Below, piece after piece: positions 1 to 11,163 of a stretch of 64,000 bases of DNA (positions are counted from its first letter, which is position 1; each line of letters starts with the position of its first letter). Source of the stretch: Chaenocephalus aceratus (taxonomy: Eukaryota; Chordata; Actinopteri; Perciformes; Channichthyidae). Made by a program: the position numbers and the translations under genes. The notes beneath the pieces were generated by a model that saw only the letters and a program-made list of their open reading frames with translations, was not told where the DNA came from and searched no databases. The stretch is taken from assembly GCA_023974075.1 (NCBI GenBank), contig CM043791.1, positions 27,216,642-27,280,641 on the forward strand, written 5' to 3'.

Positions 1-270
1 TTCTTTTCATTTTTTTGAGCTGCGCCCTTGGCCGGAGCCTGGATGCGTCAGCGGAAAATGGTTTATTCAGACAAGAAAGATGTGACATGTGTTTTATGCG
101 GACTTGAGGATGACGTTGAGGCATCTCTCGAGGCGGCGGGAACACATTCACGGAGGGGAGAAGGAGGGGCTGTCACGCCGCTCGCTTCTTCTTCCTCGAC
201 TGCTGGCCGAAATTCTGGGTTGGCTGAGCCTGAGCTGCAGCCGGAACCTGAGATTTCCTCGGCCAACTTG
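1..270. repeat. Direct repeat, copy 1 (partner at 1,192-1,466)
   Basis: This stretch is nearly the same as 1,192-1,466. Both run from a 'TTTTTTTGAGCTGCGCCCT' start through a 'GGAGGGGAGAAGGAGGGGCTG' core to 'CGGCCAACTTG'. Both copies are in the same orientation. The sequence in between (271-1,191) contains a Harbinger-type insertion at 420-1,058 plus unique sequence. Short reading frames run through both copies, but I do not recognise them and they look like chance. The repeat probably begins before the window. Confidence 0.75.
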
Positions 271-558
271 CCCTTGTCTCCAGCCTGGGCTGGGGACTCG
301 GGATGGGCTGCGACCTCTGCGTCTTCGGTGTTTTAAACCGAGCAGGGTTCGAGGCAGCTTGGGTGTCGTGAGTATCTCCTGCTGCATGCTCCTTAGAGCC
401 AGCTGAGATGTCACGCTTACGGCCCGTCTACACTACAGCGTCGACAGCGTCGACAGCGTCGAAAGCTCCAATCTGCCCATTCACTTTCAATGGGGTGACG
501 TCACGTAGCCGCGCTTTTTCACCGAACTGAATTGTGGGTAGCAGAGCGGTCCGTCTCA

Positions 559-613
559 GGCGTCTCCGGCGACAGAAGTTGAACAATGTTCAACTTCTGA
601 CGCCGGAGACGCC
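559..613. repeat. Near-perfect hairpin (27-bp arms, 1-bp loop) inside the Harbinger derivative
   Basis: The left arm starts GGCGTCTCCGGCG and the right arm ends CGCCGGAGACGCC. The arms pair over 27 positions with one mismatch around a centre TTGAACAATGTTCAA. The hairpin lies in the 5' third of the MITE-like element. Confidence 0.85.
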
Positions 614-738
614 GGAGTAGCCAGCGCCAGCCAATCAAATCCCGTTTCCCAAAATCTGACAGCTGAAGCCGTAGCCAATCAAACCGCGTCTAAGCTGGGA
701 GAGATATCCCGCCGTTCATTTCTATATTTCAAAAAAAG

Positions 739-868
739 TCGGAGGAGAAACTAACTATCGCCGTAGCAAATCACCCGGTTTTGTATGACCAGACACTCTT
801 CACCTACCGGGATACAAACCAGAGGAACCAGGCATGGAGGGAGGTGGCAGAGACAGTGGGGGAAACTG
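739..868 (+). pseudogene. MADF-domain exon fragment (Harbinger accessory DNA-binding protein)
   Basis: The plus strand reads an open MADF-like N-terminal half with the motifs AVANHPVLYDQTLF, YRDTNQRNQAWREVA and ETVGETG, followed directly by a GTATGT splice donor at 869. MADF (Myb/SANT-like) domains occur in the second protein of PIF/Harbinger and ISL2EU transposons, where it helps the transposase reach the element ends. No start codon or second half of the domain is seen within the 639-bp element, so this is a retained exon fragment and not a working gene. Confidence 0.7.
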
Positions 869-1191
869 GTATGTTTTCGCCTGTTTGGGGAGTTTATATA
901 TATATTGCTCGCATAAAATCCCCGGGGGTTTTTGCTTTGTATGTCGGGGGCGGGAGATTCATGTGATTGGTTGTTGGCCGTGTTGCTTGAATAAAATCCC
1001 CAAGCTCCAGACACGCCCAGCTCCAAGCTATTTTTGAAGCTGTAGTGTGGACGCTCCGTTACAGCTCCAGCCGGCACTGCGCGTGGCAGTGGTGCCTTCA
1101 CAGACCCGTCAATAATCCGCCTTTTGAGAGATGCCATTGCTGCTCTCAAAAGGGGAGAAAATTGGCGGGCTGCTTATTGGTTTTATTGATT

Positions 1192-1466
1192 TTCTATTCA
1201 TTTTTTTGAGCTGCGCCCTCGGCCCTCGGCCTGGATGCGTCAGCGGCAAATGTTTAATGACAGAGGAATCAACCAACGTGTGACATGTGTTTGTGCGGAC
1301 TTGAGGATGGCGTTTAGGCATCCCTCGAGGCGGCGGGAACACATTCACGGAGGGGAGAAGGAGGGGCTGTCACGCCGCTCGCTTCTTCTTCCTCGACTGC
1401 TGGCCGAAATTCTGGGTTGGCTGAGCCTGAGCTGCAGCCGGAACCGGAGATTTTCTCGGCCAACTT
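1192..1466. repeat. Direct repeat, copy 2 (partner at 1-270)
   Basis: Second copy of the 270-bp direct repeat, same orientation as copy 1, with scattered substitutions and small indels. It ends where the DIRS-derived gag sequence starts (about 1,470), so the DIRS fragment or a recombination event probably truncated it. Confidence 0.75.
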
Positions 1467-1468
1467 GT

Positions 1469-2185
1469 CTAGTCTGGCCGCAGCGCGCTGACACACGGCT
1501 TGTAGGTCCATACTGAGACAGGGCGAAGCTGGTGTGCTATCGCCGAGAGAGCAGCCATCGCTCCCGGCTTTGCAGCCTGAGCTGGTGACACGAAGACGTC
1601 GTCTTCTTGCTCGTCCGAATCAGACAGGAGGAACTCAGAGGCATCCTCTTCGTCCTCCATGTAATCCAATTCTAGGACATCCTCCGCGGGTGAAACCATG
1701 GTGAGGTCCAGCCGGGAGCCCCAGCTTGGTATAGCGTGGGGTCCCGTTCCCGCGTCCTTTGCCGCCACCGGGTCCCGGCCTGATATGGCGCGGGAACCCG
1801 GTTCCGCGGCTGCCGCAGTTGATGAGCCCCAGGCCGTGAAGGTGAGGGACTCAGTCTCTGCGGCCGACGCCCCCGTGTCTTGATTGCCAGCCGGCCAATC
1901 AGTGGACATGAGGGGATCCTGTCCCGACAGGCTAGCTTGTTGCGCTAACCTTCGGTGGAGGCTCTTCACGGTGAGGCGGGCACAATGTCCGCACGAGCCG
2001 GGGTTGTCGATGTCCTCCTGGGCGTGTTCCAGCCCGAGGCAGGACGAACAGATCTGGTGTGAGTCTGTGCCTGACACTTTCAACCCGCAACCGCAGCGCC
2101 GAGCCTCCGAGTTCCTGACTCCTCTGGTGTGAGGGAGAGAGGCATCCATCTCGTTCGCCGTGAGGCATGGAGAGGGTCCGCTCAT
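1469..2185 (-). CDS. DIRS retrotransposon ORF1 (gag-like), 5' part
   Basis: Minus-strand frame of 238 codons, taken from the ATG at 2,185 (MSGPSPCL). The frame stays open upstream to 2,377, but the leader looks non-coding. It carries a cysteine cluster CGCGLKVSG, then HQICSSCLGLEHA and CGHCARL, followed by an acidic stretch (LDYMEDEEDASEFLLSDSDE). The 'CxxCLGLEHA' signature is typical of ORF1 of fish DIRS elements, a capsid-like RNA-binding protein. The frame ends soon after the break point at about 1,470, where a direct repeat begins, so the rest of ORF1 and the RT/RNase H/tyrosine recombinase genes are missing here. It is a different subfamily from the DIRS element at 56.9 kb. Confidence 0.7.
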   Translation of the reverse strand: MSGPSPCLTANEMDASLPHTRGVRNSEARRCGCGLKVSGTDSHQICSSCLGLEHAQEDIDNPGSCGHCARLTVKSLHRRLAQQASLSGQDPLMSTDWPAGNQDTGASAAETESLTFTAWGSSTAAAAEPGSRAISGRDPVAAKDAGTGPHAIPSWGSRLDLTMVSPAEDVLELDYMEDEEDASEFLLSDSDEQEDDVFVSPAQAAKPGAMAALSAIAHQLRPVSVWTYKPCVSALRPD

Positions 2186-2765
2186 GACAGGTACGTTCGA
2201 GAAAAAAGTGTTTACCGATCTGTCTTTAATCCGGGGGAAAAAGGACAGCGTGGGTCTTTTTCTCTCAAGGATATTACCTGGTATGGTAATATTCCTGTAA
2301 TCCTTTTCTCCTCCGTGGAAGAGAGAAGAAAAAAGTGTCCTCGCTACCGTGGTGTCGGCAGTGAGGGGAAAAAACACAAGTTAGCGACTGGTGTGTTACT
2401 AACTTGAAGTCAAAACCTTACCTTACTCCAGAGGAAGAACGGCGAGGTTGACTATAATACTCTTCTGTGAGAGAATAGGGTAGCCGGCCAACGCCCGTCG
2501 ACCGAAATTAGCTTTGGTTCAGTCTGTGGACTGTTAAGCTAGCCCGGCTACTATTAGAGATGTGCTCTGAAGCGAGAAGAGGTGTTTGAATGACGCATGC
2601 GTCGTGGCGCAGGCTACTTATAGGGGGTGATTTCCCCTGACGTTGACGTCAAGATCACCAGCCAATCAGGATTGGCGTAATGAGATTGATGCTTCTGTTT
2701 GCTCCGCGATGAGGCGCATCCCATAGTGAGACATCGAACGGAGTGTTATGAATGAGAACTGCTGG
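1470..2765 (-). mobile_element. DIRS-type retrotransposon, 5' fragment
   Basis: Read on the minus strand, a GC-rich leader with a possible terminal repeat (near 2,715-2,765, AGTTCTCATTCATAACACTC) precedes the gag-like ORF. Only the 5' end of the element is present. The right limit is uncertain and may extend to about 2,940. Confidence 0.55.
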
Positions 2766-3755
2766 TTTCAAAGTAACCCAAAGCAAGCCATACAGTCTGT
2801 GGCACGTGCACGACTCCGACGTGTGGCATTGGCAATGTTTGGCTCGAGGAGCTGACACAGATAAGTCAGCCCTTCTGACGAGAACCTGTATCTTTCATAC
2901 AAATACTGATCAGAGAAAGCCAAAGGGTTTTGTCTGACCCTACATTTCCTCTCCCTACGCCTCTCACAATTCTCGCTCCGAGCTCCACAGCGTCATCGAT
3001 AAATGTTGACATCATTTTCACAGAGAATTCATTGGTCAATAGGCAAAGCAGAGCTTTTATACGCTGATCTCCCCTTAAATATATAGGGGTGGGATATTAT
3101 TTACATGTAGTGTGTAATAATGGCATTTAAATATAAAATGTACAGTTTGAAGTTGTGAAGTTATAAGTCCAGATAACAAAAGAGAAACTATGGAAATCAA
3201 CCTTTACGTAAATAAAATAATGTTTTTTAAATGTTCTTTTTTTGTAAGTATTCCTTTTATCAGTCATGTCAAAGGTCTACACAACACAATCTGTTGATTT
3301 ATACTTTAACCAAAAACTTCCATCAAAAAGTGATTTGAATGTGTTGTCTGATGTCCTGAATGACAAGCTGTATGTATTTGTCATTTAATAAAAGAAACCC
3401 TTTAATCTATTACATCATGAATGCAATTTAAATAATGAACACAGTGGACATTAGATCATGCCGTCCAAATGTTTTATTGACTTCAACTGAGAGCTGACAC
3501 GGTTAAAGGAATGAAGGTCTGGAGACACAGAATGTTATGAAGACAAATATTTTAAACTTTTCATCTTCATAGCAGGTAACTTTGGCAAACAATGATGTAC
3601 GATGATCACTATGTAGTCTATGATTATGATCCAGTGATTAGACATGTTTTAAGCCTTTAGATACCAGGAAATAAAAAAAATAAAAAAAGTGTTACAATTA
3701 TTAGAAAGAGAGAAAGGAGCGACTGAGGTTGCATGCCTGAACGCTGAGGCCTTGT

Positions 3756-4015
3756 GTTGAGATCTCCATAACAGGTTGAATACTTAAAACGAAAGTTAGT
3801 TATAATCAAATATAATCAATCATATTCTTGTATGAACCCATAATGAAAATACTTCTTGATGGTTGATGAATATGTATGTATGCTTACAATTTTAGTTGTT
3901 GCTGTTTGATAACTTTGCATTTTAAAAAGAGGGTGTTGAGATCTCCATAACAGGTTGAATACTTAAAACGAAAGTTAGTTATAATCAAATATAATCAAAT
4001 ATAATCAATTATATT
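3756..4015. repeat. Pair of ~75-bp direct repeats
   Basis: The sequence starting GTTGAGATCTCCATAACAGG and continuing through GAATACTTAAAACGAAAGTT occurs at 3,756 and again at 3,935. The second copy has an extra TATAATCAAA unit. No coding content. Confidence 0.85.
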
Positions 4016-4592
4016 CTTATATAACTCTAAAGAAAATGTTTCATATGTTATGTTTTTCTATATTTACAGTATAAACCAAGTGGTTTGTTGAATTGAGTGT
4101 AAGACTTATAATGATTTATGGGTGTCACTGATAAGAGAGTAGGCAGTTTCTTCTCTCTCCTCTCACAGCAGGGAGGGGGGCTCCGGACTTAAGGAGAAAC
4201 ACATTGAGGCCTCAAAAAGGTGGTTATGTCATAGTCATAGAATATGTCTAGTCATGTTTTGTTTTACACAAACTTGGGAAGGTGTGTCTTATGCCAGAGC
4301 CAATAGAATATGTTGGTTGGGTATAGAGGAGGTGTTTGTGGGTTTTCTATCCGGTTTTTTTGAGCATATAAAGACTGGCTTTTTTGGATTTTCGGGGGGG
4401 GGAGAGAGGGGGAAACCCCTGGTATACTCTCTCCTGGTAAGCTCTGTCCTTTCAGAGCTGGGTTAATAGCTCTCGGTAAGGTTCTCTCAAACTTGGTAAA
4501 TATCTCTTGAATTTCTTGGTTGGAATGCTGAGTGAATTTCTTTGAATGAGGGAATTTCTTTGAATGCTGAATGGAATGATTTTATGGAAGAA

Positions 4593-4848
4593 GCGTTTGT
4601 GAGTATTAGTACCTGCCTACGTGAGGAACTGCCTCCGAAAACTGTGGGATAGGTATGCGTTTGTGAGTATTAGTACCTGCCTACGTGAGGAACTGCCTCC
4701 GAAAACTGTGGGATAGGTATGCGTTTGTGAGTATTAGTACCTGCCTACGTGAGGAACTGCCTCCGAAAACTGTGGGATAGGTATGCGTTTTTGAGTATTA
4801 GTACCTGCCTACGTGAGGAACTGCCTCCGAAAACTGTGGGATAGGTAT
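4593..4848. repeat. 64-bp minisatellite, 4 units
   Basis: Four head-to-tail units start at 4,593, 4,657, 4,721 and 4,785. Each runs from GCGTTTGTGAGTATTAGTAC to GAAAACTGTGGGATAGGTAT. Units 1-3 are identical by eye and unit 4 differs by one base (GCGTTTTTG). A degenerate fifth start follows at 4,849. Confidence 0.97.
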
Positions 4849-6594
4849 GGGTTTTTGAATGTTAGTCCCCGCCATCTGTGACGGAAAATAAAAAGGTATG
4901 GAATCGATGTGAATTGATTTCGTGAATGAAAAGTTGAATGTGCTTTTTATTATCACCGGTCTTTTTATGAGGAAATGCCTCTAAATTCTATCAGGAGATT
5001 TTAAATGTCACAACTGAATTGGGCAGTTGAAGTGAAACATTTTGGTAATAAATGTAAGACTGTGAATTAAAGTTTCATATTTGAACATGATCACAGCATC
5101 ATTTTTTGTTTAGTATGATTATAATGTTGTAAAGAGAGAAGGTAAAAACCCTGTATTAGTTTGGACCTATTTTTCTTCAAATAAACTGATCCCACCTTTT
5201 GGACTGGGACAATTTAAAGGACATCTGTGCTCTCCTCTCCTGCTTCAAAGGTAAGATTGCACCCTGCCACACACACGTAGGTAGGAACACACCCCATTTA
5301 CTGATACCAAAATCCTTCGGGATCGCTTAAACAGATTAAAAAGAGTTGTCTGAATAGAAACAGCAGTTAATTGAACCTGGTTCTTCGGGGAGTTAATAGA
5401 GGTGAGATCTTGCTGACGTTTGGTGGATCTGAGCCAAGCAGTAAACTTACATAGACTCAGTAACTTCGGTCAGGTCAATTAGTGAGGTCAGAGTAATTTA
5501 CTGGAATAAATTAACAGGACCTCACCTATACTCTAAACACTTGGTAATTTATCCTCAACAAGCTCCATCAAAATTAAGATTTTTTTTTTTAGCTCAATTG
5601 GACAATTTAGGTCACCAGGTCTTACTCATTGGCCTGCTGTAAGGCCCTATGGCAGATGCAGTTAGAGCTTTGCTTAACGTTTTCATATTATGCTTGGCAG
5701 TAAAGCAGATGCCCATTTAAAAAATGTCAATAGGTTTAAAAAGAATATATATATATAAAGTAGAACACAACCAACGCATTTGATGAAACAAGTTTTAATC
5801 TCATCAAGTCTTCCTCTTCATTCCTCGCCTCATTCAGGCGCTCTTGAGTTTAAGGACAACCTCAGTCTCCTTGGGGAGGAACTCCCTGCCAAAACACACA
5901 GAGGAAAAAAAACAACAAACTCAATGGTCAGGGTATGATACGGGCATTAGTGGAATAGGGTCTTCCTTGTTTATTCAATTAATTCCCATTCCCAAAACCC
6001 AGTACACTTTTACAAAGACTGGGCAAGTTGTAAACAGAAAGAAGTGTGAGAGAGAAATTTTTGTTTGGAGCTCACACATGACTAAAAGCCAAACAGCATG
6101 TATATATGGACCCCTCCTGTAACTCTGTACCTGACAAGTCCCCATGAAACGGTTTATAGTCAGGGCGGTCAGTCACCTCTACTTTCTCTGATTGATTATT
6201 CGAAGTGAAATCTTTGTTTAAGTCCACTTCAGGATTCTGCCTGATTTTTTACAGTGCTGTACAAACTTCAGAAAGGGTGGATCCCAAAAGGGATGGTCTG
6301 GTCAGGTACCCCAAAATGCAATAAAGACAAGGATGTGTGTGTGTCTCACCTGAATGGTATCTTTGCCTCTTTAAACATCCGTTTGGCGGCTTGTGTTTCC
6401 AGAGAACCATGGTACTTATCACAAAGATAGACGACTTCTTTCATACCTGGATACAGAAATAACGTATTAATCTTTATAGCAGAATCATGGCAGTTAAAGT
6501 AAAAGAGAGAAAAGGAGAATAAGAAGTGGAGTAACTCAGAATAAATCTGCGCACAGTCTTGAAAGTTCACTCACACTTCCACGTGCATCACGGT

Positions 6595-7631
6595 CAGTGT
6601 GCGAACTATACCACGGTTTCTGGGGGAGCCGGGATTTTTGTTTTGTTTTGCTGCGGGGGGGGGGGGGTAAATGCTGATCCGTGCATTAATAGCAACAGCA
6701 CAGACATAGGCCTATTATAAAGAGAAAATCTGTTGCACACGGGGTGGTGCCACAGGTCTACATTTACATGAAACGTCCTGATGGATCATGTTCATGTCAA
6801 CAGATTTCTCGAGCATGTATGGGCTACGCAAACTTCAATCAACTTGATAATAAATAATCCACAAACTACCAATGTAACGTTTGACTGTTTAATTAAATAC
6901 ATTTAAAATGACTCAAAAACAGGCTACATTGTTTCACATGGGCTATAGCCTATTATGGCTGTAGCCTACACAGATCCGAACACACGCGATAAGAGCAGCC
7001 AGCGGCACCAACCATGAACAATATTAATATTAATAATACAGCTATAGCACAACACAACCCTCTCACTGCCTGGAGAGACGCGACGCCACACACACTACAC
7101 AACGGCTCGTCTTGTTGTGTCTCTTCAGCCCCCAAGTTAACGTTAGCTGTCAAGTTAGCACTAGCACTGACGTTAGCTCCCTCCTCTCTCGGTTCTGTTG
7201 TAGCAGCAGTCACAACGTATGTGCTACCACCAGCTACATTCGGTTGGTCTTCTTGATCAGGTTGTTTGGCCGTCTTTTTAAATAAATTGCCCAAGGTACG
7301 TTGTTTTTTTCTTTTCGACATGTCAGCAGCAGCAACAATGCCTGGTAAACATGCAGTGCTAACTAAACGAGTGAGTGGGTAGTGGGTGGAGCTGCGGGCA
7401 GCGTGCAAGCAGGCGACACTTTTTTCATGAATCATAAACTCTAAATATAATTTTATTTCACTTATTTTACACCTTTGAAAAAAAAAACATGCCTAAAATG
7501 GAATTTATTTGGTCATCATATCAGTATTTTAGAGAGCTCCCCCCAAATGTCACAAACCATGTTCCCAGGGGAGCTCATGTCACCACTAGGGGAGCCATAG
7601 CTCCCCCTGCTCCCCTCCAGTTCGCACCCTG
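6595..7631 (-). mobile_element. hAT-type DNA transposon (non-autonomous) in DCTD-like intron 4
   Basis: The ends are CAGTGTGCGAACT (left) and, reverse-complemented, CAGGGTGCGAACT (right). They are flanked by the perfect 8-bp target duplication ATCACGGT at 6,587-6,594 and 7,632-7,639, as in hAT elements. The element is 1,037 bp and has a G11 tract near 6,656-6,667. It carries the start of a transposase-like gene on the minus strand but no catalytic domain. Confidence 0.88.
6953..7321 (-). CDS. hAT transposase N-terminal fragment (122 aa)
   Basis: The ORF starts at the ATG at 7,321 with MSKRKKQRTLGNLFKK, the basic start seen in many hAT/ZMYM-like transposases just before the zinc-finger region. 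A Thr/Ala-rich linker follows, then DEPLCSVCG, then a frame that becomes hydrophobic (IAVLLILILFMVGAAGCS) and stops. It looks like a first exon read into its intron: CAG/GTGTGTAG-like donor contexts lie near the hydrophobic switch. The rest of the transposase is deleted. No function is expected in this copy. Confidence 0.55.
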   Translation of the reverse strand: MSKRKKQRTLGNLFKKTAKQPDQEDQPNVAGGSTYVVTAATTEPREEGANVSASANLTANVNLGAEETQQDEPLCSVCGVASLQAVRGLCCAIAVLLILILFMVGAAGCSYRVCSDLCRLQP

Positions 7632-7639
7632 ATCACGGT

Positions 7640-8330
7640 TACTGACAGGTAGCTGATTCTCCCAGTGCCATGATACCTCCCAGAAGATTCTTCGACAAAC
7701 GGTTCATGAGTTATGTAAGGACCGGGGCCAACGTTCAGGGGCAGGGCAAAGCATCACCAATGAACAGGAGCTCTCTACTGACTGCTATTATACAGTAACT
7801 TCCAGAAGTGTCTACAACACAAACAGTTCATGAGTTATGTAGCGGCAGCGGCGTGGCTACAGTGTCATTTTGGGCGTTCCGTCCTTGGTCGGCCAGAGGT
7901 ACAATGTCGGCCCTCACTGAAAGGAAGACCCCCAGCATGACGTGGTGAATGTGTGTCAGACTTGATAAATGATCAGAATCAGAAAGAGGTTTATTACCAG
8001 GTAGGTTCACACGTACGAGGAATTTGAAGTGTCGTGGTGCATACATAAAAATAAAAAACATTTTTAAAAAAAGAACACAGATAGTTAACTATATTAAGAA
8101 CATTGTAATAAATATATAGTAAAATAACAATAAAATAAAGCAGTAATTTACATTGAAATAGAATAGAATGCAATAAATTATAGAATATACAATATGTGCA
8201 GTAAGCAATATTGTCAACATTGTGTGCATTAATGTAATGCTTAGAGTCTATGATGTGGCTGAGGTAAAGTGTCAGTGGGGGGGCCGGGCCTTGTTTATGA
8301 GGCCGGTAGCGGAGGGGAAGAAACTGCTTT
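7640..8330. repeat. Intronic interspersed-repeat sequence
   Basis: Within DCTD-like intron 4. The block at about 7,970-8,330 starts AATCAGAAAGAGGTTTATTA and continues into an A/T-rich tract. It resembles the 3' end of a dispersed teleost LINE-like repeat in minus orientation. The 7,640-7,960 part is unrecognised. No coding content. Confidence 0.4.
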
Positions 8331-8522
8331 TTATTTTGAAATATTGCATAAACGGAATGTAGTTATTGTTTCAGTATTGATAGGGACAACATTTTTGACT
8401 GATGGGAGTGAAAGCAGCACTCAGTTTATTCAACTGTATCAAAATATTTGTTCACTCAAATCAATGAATCAAATGTTTGCCATAATGATAATGATCAGTC
8501 TACCAATAGTTGCAACTGACTG

Positions 8523-8635
<113 letters not shown>

Positions 8636-8653
8636 CGTGCTGCAGGGACCCAC

Positions 8654-8770
8654 CAGCCTAGATGATCAGCTTGGCACACTCGTTGGAGGGGAACAGGGTC
8701 ACATAGATGGAGCAGCCCTTCACATCAGCACTATTCTTGTCCATGATGGCGTTGAGCACTGCGTGGCACA
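8654..8770 (-). pseudogene. DCTD-like exon 4 (zinc/catalytic exon) with three inactivating changes
   Basis: Acceptor AG at 8,771-8,772, donor GT at 8,652-8,653. It encodes [20 protein letters not shown] and [15 protein letters not shown], then TAG. In the family the motifs are CHAE and PCNEC. The catalytic proton-shuttling Glu is Val (GTG), the first zinc Cys is Ser (TCC), and a Gln codon is TAG (8,658-8,660). The His ligand and the second Cys remain. Confidence 0.9.
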
Positions 8771-9330
8771 CTGCGGGACAGAGGGGGGGAGGGGGAGAGG
8801 GGGAGACGGGCCCCATCAATAGAGGGCATGTAAGTGCCTTGTCTGAAGTGTATTTAGGTTGTATAACAAACAAGTTGTAAACAATCAGACATGCATGATA
8901 TACATGTACTCCAATGACAGTGTGATTTATTTATCACCGAAGGAATAGACCTCTCCTAACACACCATCGACACCCCTGGTAACATTCATAATATTGTACA
9001 TTTGGTAGGACATCTGCCCAATGAAACAATGAAAATAAAAGCTTAACGCCTATATCCTACTTGCTCTATTGTGTCAATCTATCCATCCCTATACTTGCAA
9101 CAAAAACAAAAAAAAACTGAATCCTCTGTATAAATCCAACTATAATATTATCATTCCTCACCACCATCACATATGTAAAAAATATAAATTTCTCGCAAAA
9201 AATTTGATCATAAGGCATTTTAATGGTAAAACTATTCTACATTTTGGATTTTCCAACAAACTGTTTGACTTTAGAAAAATAGAAAATCTAAAATGTAAGC
9301 AAGAAGGATGAAGTGTGTGTGCGTCCTCAC

Positions 9331-9547
9331 CATAAATGTATTTGGTGTCCAGCTTAGTTTCAGCAGCAGCAGCAGCAACCTTAGCAGCAGTAGCAACGGT
9401 GAGGTCACCGCCATTAGCCCAAACAGCGGCAGCAGCATCTTCTCCTTTAGAGCGGGACCACGGCATGTGATCTTCACAGCCGTTTGGCATCTTATTGTAA
9501 CCAACGCCAACTACCTTTTTGTCCTGGTTCACAATACACGCCCCAAC
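9331..9547 (-). pseudogene. DCTD-like exon 3 with alanine-rich in-frame insertion
   Basis: Acceptor AG at 9,548-9,549, donor GT at 9,329-9,330, phase 0 to 1. The exon encodes [18 protein letters not shown] then [14 protein letters not shown], then an extra Ala-rich run ([25 protein letters not shown]), then [10 protein letters not shown]. In the usual enzyme only about four residues separate the Trp-Arg and KLDTKY motifs. The insert is GCT/CTG-rich, which suggests repeat expansion of an exonic triplet tract. Confidence 0.85.
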
Positions 9548-11163
9548 CTGCAAAGGGGGTGAGGGGTTCCAGAGTTTAGTCTAGCTGAACTTTTAAATAC
9601 CAAACATTACATTGCATCATGAAATAATTCAACATCAGATGCAACAACCCCTCAGGAGAAAGTCACACACTCTAATACACGTCATTATCTAATACACACC
9701 AGCACTCAGCTTGAATGAATTTGCGAAGATCTTTTTGAAAATGTTTCTCTGTGTTTGTTGAAGATTTAAGAGCCTGTTATTAGATTATTATTAGTACTGC
9801 AACATTAATCTATGCAATAAAAACCTCCAACAGTTCTGCCAAGATGGAAGAGGGAATATGTTTAGTGAATCCAGATTAGAGTACTAAATCGGCGATAGGG
9901 CTTCATGTACTACATATATTTATTAATAATTGATTGAATAGATTCAATTTTTACTTCCAGTATAATAAAACAATTGTTCCACCGAAATAAATATCAACAA
10001 CTGTATCATTAATATTTTATTTGACATGTCGATCACTTATTAGTAAAGATTATAGTGGAATATTGTTAAAATAAGTATAATTTCCAAATCACCATTATCA
10101 TAATACTCATATTAGCAATGGGTAACATTATTACTCCTATAATGATTAGATGCCTGATCACATAAGATTTAAAACACACACACACACACACACACACACC
10201 TGTGTGCTTGGGTCTCTGCTCTGCCTTGCTGACAGAACGGCTGCAGCCATGAAGTAATCTTCAGGTTCCATGAAATCTTTTCTAGCCCCGTTGCTACAGA
10301 CAAACACACAACAAGACAGAAATTATATAAAATTGATTAATCACAAGATGAATATGTTTTGGAGACTTTCCATGTGAAATCTAAATTCCTTTCTGATGTT
10401 GACATTCATCAAAATATAGTTTAACAGTCTACTACTCCTACACACACCAGTGGAACAGGCTGCAGTTGTTACTGTGACTTATGTCCTTTGGGTTTGAGCA
10501 AAAGCTTTGCCTGGAATTACGGTTTTGCTTAATGTCAGTCAAATCAGTTTTGGCAGCATGTCCAGCAGCTCTTTGACTTTACCTAAAAGTAAGTCATATC
10601 GATAAGCATCTGAACTTTATTTTAATAAAGTAATACATATGTTCTTATGAAATGCAGGGAACAGCAACTTCCTGGTCGTGATTTTTTACTTACATACTTG
10701 ATAATAAAAACATGTAATTAATTAAGGTTTCCAACAAATTAATGACCTAATTGATGTTTCAACATTAGTGCTGATAGTAGGCTTACTTATTTATCAAAAG
10801 TATACTGTAACAAAAGAAGATGTAACATATAACTTTTTACATCCACTCAAGTACTTTCAAGTTATTTTAGCAGTTTGAACTACTTACTCATTAGGTTGAG
10901 CTGGTTTTCCTGCCATAGTGTTCTGATGCTGGACCCCTCACAGTCTGTTCCTCTCTCTGGACTGTACGCTGCTGACAGTTAGTTGAACGTTGAGTAGCGG
11001 TGGAAGAAAGCTCCACCTCAAATGTCCTCAACACAGGATAGTTTCTTAGTAGCCGCCCTTTAAATGAATGTTTAGAGCCTCCCCCTACGGAGCTTATTTT
11101 TCTTGCACTTATTTTTGCCAATAAAAAAAGTATCTAATAAACGAAGGTCATTAATCCTCTGAG

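Larger units (their letters stand above)
420..1058. mobile_element. Harbinger/PIF-type non-autonomous DNA transposon with TTA target duplication
   Basis: The left end reads CGGCCCGTCTACACTACAGC and the right end, reverse-complemented, CGGAGCGTCCACACTACAGC: a 20-bp terminal inverted repeat with 3 mismatches. It is flanked by TTA at 417-419 and 1,059-1,061, the 3-bp TWA duplication typical of Harbinger elements. Inside are a 27-bp-arm hairpin at 559-613 and a MADF-domain exon at 739-868. At 639 bp it has no transposase, so it is a deletion derivative that kept part of the accessory DNA-binding gene. Confidence 0.85.
2940..5830. other. AT-rich non-coding stretch with short repeats
   Basis: No supportable gene. 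Contents seen: a roughly 75-bp direct repeat (3,756-3,830 and 3,935-4,015, beginning GTTGAGATCTCCATAACAGG); a possible promoter-like block with CATATAAAG near 4,366; the 64-bp minisatellite at 4,593-4,848; and AATAAA near 5,179. The 4.2-5.4 kb block could be an LTR or satellite remnant, but I found no matching second copy or target duplication. Confidence 0.6.

Noticed and set aside
1..406. Several overlapping 60-105 codon frames at the left edge
   Set aside because: They occur in both copies of the direct repeat in multiple frames, have no recognisable domain, and are GC-rich chance frames.
4200..5420. Possible solo LTR (TATA-like 4,366, AATAAA 5,179)
   Set aside because: No TG/CA borders, second copy, PBS or target duplication could be identified.
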